Below are positions 13,733 through 17,598 of a stretch of DNA of 17,598 nucleotides, piece by piece; position 1 is the first letter of the stretch; each line of letters starts with the position of its first letter. The notes under the pieces were generated by a model. That model saw only the letters and a list, made by a program, of their open reading frames with translations. It was not told where the DNA came from and ran no database searches. Source of the DNA: Actinomycetes bacterium (lineage in GTDB: Bacteria > Actinomycetota > Actinomycetes > Actinomycetales > Cellulomonadaceae); NCBI GenBank assembly GCA_023424135.1, contig JAFAEH010000358.1, positions 1-17,598 of the forward strand, in the 5' to 3' direction. The translations under genes were made by a program, and so were the position numbers.

Positions 13733-14410
13733 TCAGGCGGCGACGTGCGCGTCGCCGAGGTCGGCGAACATGGCCCGGTTGAGCCGGAACGCGAGGCGCG
13801 CCTCCTCGACGACGTCGTCGCGCTGCGCCGTCGTGAGGTCGAGCGCGTCGAGCTGCTCGCGGTAGACGTCCTTGAACGGCTTGAGCTTGTGGATCTGCGG
13901 GAAGTCGTAGAACGACACGCCCGCGTCCGTCAGCCCGTGGTGCCGGCCGATCATGCGCTTGAGCACCTGCCCGCCGGACAGGTCGCCGAGGTAGCGCGTG
14001 TAGGCGTGCGCGGCGTAGCGGGGCAGGTCGTCGCCGACCTCGTCGAGGCGGGCGACGTACGCGGCGGTGGCGGGCAGCACGCGCACCTGCGCGCGCCAGT
14101 CCTCGCCGAGCAGGTGCGCGAGGTCGGCCTCGATCGCGGGGACGCGGACGAGCTCGGGGAACACGAGCCCGCCGTCCGCGCCGGCGGCGACGAGCCGGTC
14201 GCCCGCGGCCTCGAGCGCGGTGTAGACGGCGTGCTGCTGGGCGGCGAGGTCGACGTAGCCGGCCAGGGGGAGCGTGCCGCCGACGAGGTGCTCGACGAAG
14301 GTCGACCGCTCGGCCGCCTCGTGCTCGGCGCGCGTGCCGGTGCGCAGGGCGGCGGACAGCGGCGCGGCGGGGTCGATCTCGGCGACCTGCTCGCGGGTCG
14401 GTGCGCTCAT
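13733..14410 (-). CDS. hmuO: Heme oxygenase (biliverdin-producing type)
   Basis: This 225-residue cytoplasmic enzyme cleaves heme to biliverdin, CO and free iron using electrons from a reductase. LSAALRTGTRAEHEAAERSTF aligns with the proximal helix of canonical heme oxygenases, with His30 as the expected iron ligand (His20 in Corynebacterium diphtheriae HmuO). YLGDLSGGQVL (around 141-150) is the distal helix with its flexible glycines and Asp143, the equivalent of the catalytic distal Asp. FYDFPQIHKLKPFKDVYREQLD is the family's conserved substrate-channel segment. Length is normal for the family. The start is ATG 14410 with AGGAG 7 nt upstream. It is convergent with htaA and has its own iron-boxed promoter, so import and breakdown of heme should be induced together by iron starvation. 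Confidence 0.95.
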   Translation of the reverse strand: MSAPTREQVAEIDPAAPLSAALRTGTRAEHEAAERSTFVEHLVGGTLPLAGYVDLAAQQHAVYTALEAAGDRLVAAGADGGLVFPELVRVPAIEADLAHLLGEDWRAQVRVLPATAAYVARLDEVGDDLPRYAAHAYTRYLGDLSGGQVLKRMIGRHHGLTDAGVSFYDFPQIHKLKPFKDVYREQLDALDLTTAQRDDVVEEARLAFRLNRAMFADLGDAHVAA

Positions 14411-14441
14411 GCGGGGTCTCCTGGGTACCGACGACGGGTTG

Positions 14442-14456
14442 CTGACAATCTGTCAG
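14442..14456. promoter_or_regulatory. Palindrome at the predicted hmuO transcription start
   Basis: CTGACAATCTGTCAG has two perfect 6-bp arms around a 3-bp spacer. It lies directly downstream of the predicted -10, at about +1 to +15 of the hmuO transcript and 32 bp before the ATG. The position suits a second repressor site, or a small hairpin in the leader. It does not resemble an iron box. Confidence 0.45.
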
Positions 14457-14463
14457 GATGAAA

Positions 14464-14493
14464 ACAGTAGATCAGGTGAGCCTGACCTAACAA
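14464..14493 (-). promoter_or_regulatory. Predicted hmuO promoter
   Basis: On the minus strand, TTGTTA (14488-14493) and TACTGT (14464-14469) are separated by 18 bp, a fair -35/-10 pair. The spacer is almost filled by the iron box, as expected for a DtxR-repressed promoter. Confidence 0.55.
14472..14490. promoter_or_regulatory. DtxR/IdeR-type iron box upstream of hmuO
   Basis: Read on the minus strand, TTAGGTCAGGCTCACCTGA matches 16 of 19 consensus positions, the best iron box in the window. It lies 62 bp upstream of the hmuO ATG, inside the predicted promoter. Confidence 0.8.
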
Positions 14494-14577
14494 GGTCGCG
14501 CGTCCAGGAGCTCGCTGTGCGTGCGCCGCGCGGTCCCGCAGCACGGACGGTGCCTCCGGTCGCGCGCCGAGCCGCCC

Positions 14578-14583
14578 TATCCT
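14578..14583 (+). promoter_or_regulatory. Predicted -10 element of hom
   Basis: TATCCT in the context CCCTATCCTGGG closely resembles the argS -10 context (CCCTACCCTGGG). It would give a leader of about 75 nt before the hom GTG. No clear -35 was found, and no leader peptide or riboswitch was recognised in 14590-14665. Confidence 0.45.
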
Positions 14584-14665
14584 GGGCGCCGGCCCTGCGC
14601 GCACCCGCACCAGGACCCGCACGTCCCACCGGCGGCACCCACCGCCCCGCTCGGAAGGCACCCGC

Positions 14666-15982
14666 GTGGCCCTCACCCCCGGCACCCACCCGCCCCTGCG
14701 CGTCGCCGTCCTCGGCTGCGGCGTCGTCGGGACGGAGGTCGTGCGCCGGCTGGTCACCGAGGGCGACGAGCTCGCCGCACGCGTCGGGGCGCGGCTCGAG
14801 CTGGTCGGCATCGCGGTCCGCGACGTCGAGGCCGAGCGTGACCCCGTCGTCGACCGTGCGCTCCTGACCACGGACGCCGGCTCGCTCGTCGAGAAGGCCG
14901 ACGTCGTCGTCGAGCTCATGGGCGGGATCGAGCCCGCGCGCACCCTCGTGCTGCGCGCGGTCGAGCACGGTGCGTCGGTCGTCACGGCCAACAAGGCGCT
15001 GCTCGCGCAGGACGGGCCGACGCTCTACGACGCCGTCGACGCCGCCGGCGTGGACCTGTACTTCGAGGCAGCCGTCGCGGGCGCCATCCCGATCGTGCGG
15101 CCGGTGCGCGAGTCGCTCGTCGGCGACACGGTGCAGCGCGTGCTCGGCATCGTCAACGGCACCACCAACTACGTGCTCGACTCGATGACGACCGACGGCC
15201 TCGACCTCGAACGAGCGGTCAAGGACGCGCAGGCGCTCGGCTACGCGGAGGCCGACCCCACGGCCGACGTCGAGGGGTACGACGCCGCCGCGAAGGCCGC
15301 GATCCTCGCGTCGCTCGCGTTCCACACGCGCGTGCCGCTCGACGCGGTCGACCGCACGGGCATCACCGGCCTGACCGCGCAGGACGTCACGTGGGCGCAG
15401 CGCACGGGCCACGTCCTGAAGCTGCTCGCCGTCGCCGAGCGCGCGCAGGACGCCGACGGGCGTGACGGCGTGCTCGTGCGCGTGCAGCCGACGCTCGTGC
15501 CGTCCGACCACCCGCTCGCGGGTGTCCGGCAGGCGTTCAACGCGGTGTTCGTCGAGGCGGAGGCAGCGGGCGAGCTGATGTTCTACGGGCGGGGGGCGGG
15601 CGGCGCGCCGACGTCGTCGGCCGTCCTGGGCGACCTCGTGTCGGTCGCGCGGCACCGCGTGCTCGGCGGCAAGGGGCCCGTCGAGTCGTCCCACGCCGAC
15701 CTGCCCGTGCTCGACGGCGGCGAGGCGCGCTCGCGCTACCAGGTGCGCCTCGAGGTCGACGACCGCCCCGGGGTGCTGGCGCGCGTCGCCTCCGAGCTCG
15801 CCGCGCAGGACGTGTCGATCGAGAGCGTGCGCCAGACGCCCCAGGTCACGGGCGACGACGCATCCGCGACGCTCGTCATCACGACGCACACGGCACCCGT
15901 GCGCGCGCTGCGCGCCACGGTCGACGCCGTCGCCGCGCTGCCCGTCGTGCGCCGCGTCGTGTCCGCCCTGCCGGTGCTCTGA
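14666..15982 (+). CDS. hom: Homoserine dehydrogenase
   Basis: This 438-residue enzyme reduces L-aspartate-semialdehyde to L-homoserine with NAD(P)H, the branch point to threonine and methionine. It has an N-terminal Rossmann domain with GCGVVGTEV (about 18-26), VVTANKALL, then the catalytic domain with GIVNGTTNYVLDSM and YAEADPTADVEGYDAAAK. A C-terminal ACT-like domain (about 350-438) starts at SRYQVRLEVDDRPGVLARVA. In actinobacterial homologues this domain carries threonine feedback inhibition. The start is GTG 14666, with GGAAGG 7 nt upstream. thrC follows after 31 nt, so hom, thrC and thrB form one threonine operon. Confidence 0.96.
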   Translation: MALTPGTHPPLRVAVLGCGVVGTEVVRRLVTEGDELAARVGARLELVGIAVRDVEAERDPVVDRALLTTDAGSLVEKADVVVELMGGIEPARTLVLRAVEHGASVVTANKALLAQDGPTLYDAVDAAGVDLYFEAAVAGAIPIVRPVRESLVGDTVQRVLGIVNGTTNYVLDSMTTDGLDLERAVKDAQALGYAEADPTADVEGYDAAAKAAILASLAFHTRVPLDAVDRTGITGLTAQDVTWAQRTGHVLKLLAVAERAQDADGRDGVLVRVQPTLVPSDHPLAGVRQAFNAVFVEAEAAGELMFYGRGAGGAPTSSAVLGDLVSVARHRVLGGKGPVESSHADLPVLDGGEARSRYQVRLEVDDRPGVLARVASELAAQDVSIESVRQTPQVTGDDASATLVITTHTAPVRALRATVDAVAALPVVRRVVSALPVL

Positions 15983-16013
15983 GACCCCCACCCCGCGAGG
16001 AGAGCGAACCCCC

Positions 16014-17105
16014 ATGGCCCACCAGTGGCGCGGCGTCATCGCCGAGTACGCCGACCGTCTGCCGGCGCACGTCCAGGAGCGTGTCGTCACGCTCGGCGAG
16101 GGCGGCACGCCGCTCGTGCACGCGCCCGTGCTGTCCGCCCGCACAGGTGCCGACGTGCATGTCAAGGTCGAGGGGATGAACCCCACGGGCTCGTTCAAGG
16201 ACCGCGGCATGACGACGGCGATCTCGGCCGCCGCGGGCCGCGGCGCGCAGGCCGTGGTGTGCGCGTCGACGGGCAACACGTCGGCGTCGGCCGCCGCCTA
16301 CGCGACCCGCGCCGGCATGGTCTGCGCGGTGCTCGTGCCGGACGGCAAGATCGCGATGGGCAAGCTCAGCCAGGCCGTCGCGCACGGTGCCCGGCTCCTG
16401 CAGGTCGACGGCAACTTCGACGACTGCCTGATCGCCGCGCGCAAGCTCGCCGAGGCGTACCCGGTCGAGCTCGTCAACTCGGTCAACCCCGACCGCATCG
16501 AGGGGCAGAAGACCGCGGCGTTCGAGATCGTCGACGCGCTCGGCGACGCACCCGACATCCACGCCCTGCCCGTCGGCAACGCCGGGAACATCACGGCGTA
16601 CTGGAAGGGCTACCGCGAGTACGCGGGCCTCGACGCCGGTGCCGACCGCCCGGCGGTCGCGACGCGCACGCCCGCCATGTGGGGGTTCCAGGCCGCGGGG
16701 GCCGCCCCGATCGTGCTCGGCCACCCGGTCGACGCGCCCGAGACCATCGCGACGGCCATCCGCATCGGCAACCCTGCGTCGTGGCAGCAGGCCGAGCAGG
16801 CGCGCGACGTCTCCGGCGGCGTCATCGAGTCCGTCACGGACGAGCAGATCCTCGCCGCGCACCGCGTGCTGTCGGCCGAGGTCGGCGTCTTCGTCGAGCC
16901 CGCGTCCGCTGCGGGTGTCGCGGGGCTGCTCGCGCGCGCCGAGCGCGGACTCGTCCCGGCCGGAGCGCGGATCGTCGTGACCGTCACGGGGCACGGGCTG
17001 AAGGACCCGCAGTGGGCGCTGCGCACGTCCGACGGCGGCGAGGTGCAGCCCGTGCGCGTGTCGACCGACGTCGTGTCGATCGCCGACGCGCTCGGCCTGG
17101 GCTGA
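16014..17105 (+). CDS. thrC: Threonine synthase
   Basis: This 363-residue PLP enzyme converts O-phosphohomoserine and water to L-threonine and phosphate. Lys62 in NPTGSFKDRGM is the expected PLP-binding lysine. STGNTSASAAAYATRAG binds the PLP phosphate or substrate, and PVGNAGNITAYWKGY is the family's Gly-rich loop. Length fits the short actinobacterial form that lacks the long N-terminal extension of the fungal and E. coli types. The ATG at 16014 is preceded by AGGAG at a rather long spacing of about 10-11 nt. thrB follows after 5 nt. Confidence 0.96.
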   Translation: MAHQWRGVIAEYADRLPAHVQERVVTLGEGGTPLVHAPVLSARTGADVHVKVEGMNPTGSFKDRGMTTAISAAAGRGAQAVVCASTGNTSASAAAYATRAGMVCAVLVPDGKIAMGKLSQAVAHGARLLQVDGNFDDCLIAARKLAEAYPVELVNSVNPDRIEGQKTAAFEIVDALGDAPDIHALPVGNAGNITAYWKGYREYAGLDAGADRPAVATRTPAMWGFQAAGAAPIVLGHPVDAPETIATAIRIGNPASWQQAEQARDVSGGVIESVTDEQILAAHRVLSAEVGVFVEPASAAGVAGLLARAERGLVPAGARIVVTVTGHGLKDPQWALRTSDGGEVQPVRVSTDVVSIADALGLG

Positions 17106-17110
17106 GCGTC

Positions 17111-17598
17111 GTGCGGCTGCGCGCGGCGCACGTGCGGGTCCGGGTCCCCGCCACGTCGGCCAACCTCGGTCCGGGCTTCGACGCGCTCGGTCTGGCGCTC
17201 GGTCTGCACGACGAGCTCGAGGTGCGCGCGCTCGGCACGTCGCAGGTGCGCGTCGAGGTCACGGGGGAGGGCGCCGGTGAGGTGCCCGACGACGAGACGC
17301 ACCTGGTCGTGCACGCGCTGCGGACCGCGCTGGACCACGTGGGCGCGCCGCAGACCGGTCTGCACCTCGTGTGCCGCAACCGCGTGCCGCACGGTCGCGG
17401 GCTGGGGTCGTCGGCCGCGGCCGTCGTCGCGGGGGTCGTGGCCGCGCGTGGGCTGGTCGCCGAGCCCGGCGCGCTCGACGACGACGTCGCGCTCGCGATC
17501 GCCACGCAGCTCGAGGGGCACCCCGACAACGCCGCACCCGCGCTGCTCGGCGGGCTGACCGTCGCGTGGTCGGACGACGACGCGACGCACGTCGGCAC
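17111..17598 (+). CDS. thrB: Homoserine kinase (3' end beyond window)
   Basis: This GHMP-family kinase phosphorylates L-homoserine for threonine synthase. The 162 visible residues contain VPATSANLGPGFDALGLAL (motif 1, about 12-30), the ATP-binding loop PHGRGLGSSAAA (93-104), and EGHPDNAAPALLGG (135-148). These are the N-terminal two-thirds or less of the usual 300-residue protein. The start is GTG 17111, 5 nt after the thrC stop. The Shine-Dalgarno is weak, so translation probably depends on coupling to thrC. The gene runs off the right end without a stop. Confidence 0.95.
   Translation, partial: MRLRAAHVRVRVPATSANLGPGFDALGLALGLHDELEVRALGTSQVRVEVTGEGAGEVPDDETHLVVHALRTALDHVGAPQTGLHLVCRNRVPHGRGLGSSAAAVVAGVVAARGLVAEPGALDDDVALAIATQLEGHPDNAAPALLGGLTVAWSDDDATHVG

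Overview
The window comes from a high-GC actinobacterium, most likely Cellulomonas or a close relative in the Cellulomonadaceae. The evidence is the pervasive G/C at third codon positions, GTG starts, DtxR/IdeR-type iron boxes, a secreted CBM2 protein with a long Pro-Thr linker, and the actinobacterial gene set argS, lysA, hom, thrC and thrB. This assignment is inferred from gene content only.

Layout. (1) 1-1362: an AraC-type regulator (partial, minus strand) is divergent from an ABC-exporter ATPase that has lost nearly its whole membrane domain. A DtxR-type iron box lies between them. (2) 1417-3584, minus strand: an EntD/Sfp-type 4'-phosphopantetheinyl transferase, a perfect 19-bp hairpin, and a secreted CBM2-linker-zinc-metallopeptidase protein. 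(3) 3766-6854, plus: argS and lysA overlap by 4 bp; argS looks leaderless. (4) 6999-14493: a complete heme-iron acquisition locus. Tandem iron boxes precede hmuT-hmuU-hmuV and a small membrane-anchored surface protein, all joined by 4-bp overlaps. A large multidomain HtaA-type surface protein with a C-terminal LAATG sorting signal follows. A convergent heme oxygenase gene (hmuO) has its own iron box, and a two-hairpin terminator separates it from htaA. (5) 14666-17598, plus: hom, thrC and a partial thrB, the threonine branch of aspartate-family biosynthesis.

How it fits together. HtaA on the cell surface would capture heme, the membrane-anchored protein and the lipoprotein HmuT would relay it, HmuU/HmuV would import it, and HmuO would open the ring to release iron. 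Iron boxes at three promoters point to shared repression by iron-loaded DtxR/IdeR. The left edge (AraC regulator, iron-boxed ABC remnant, phosphopantetheinyl transferase) suggests a siderophore locus at or beyond the left end. The heme locus sits between lysA and hom, genes that often lie close together in related actinobacteria.

Most notable points: the HtaA protein's repeated modules, one pair of which is nearly identical at DNA level over long blocks; a related module in the neighbouring protein; the LAxTG (class E sortase-type) tail; a second palindrome at the predicted hmuO transcription start; the iron-boxed truncated ABC ATPase; and the cellulose-targeted metallopeptidase. No tRNA, rRNA, CRISPR array, insertion sequence or integrase was seen.
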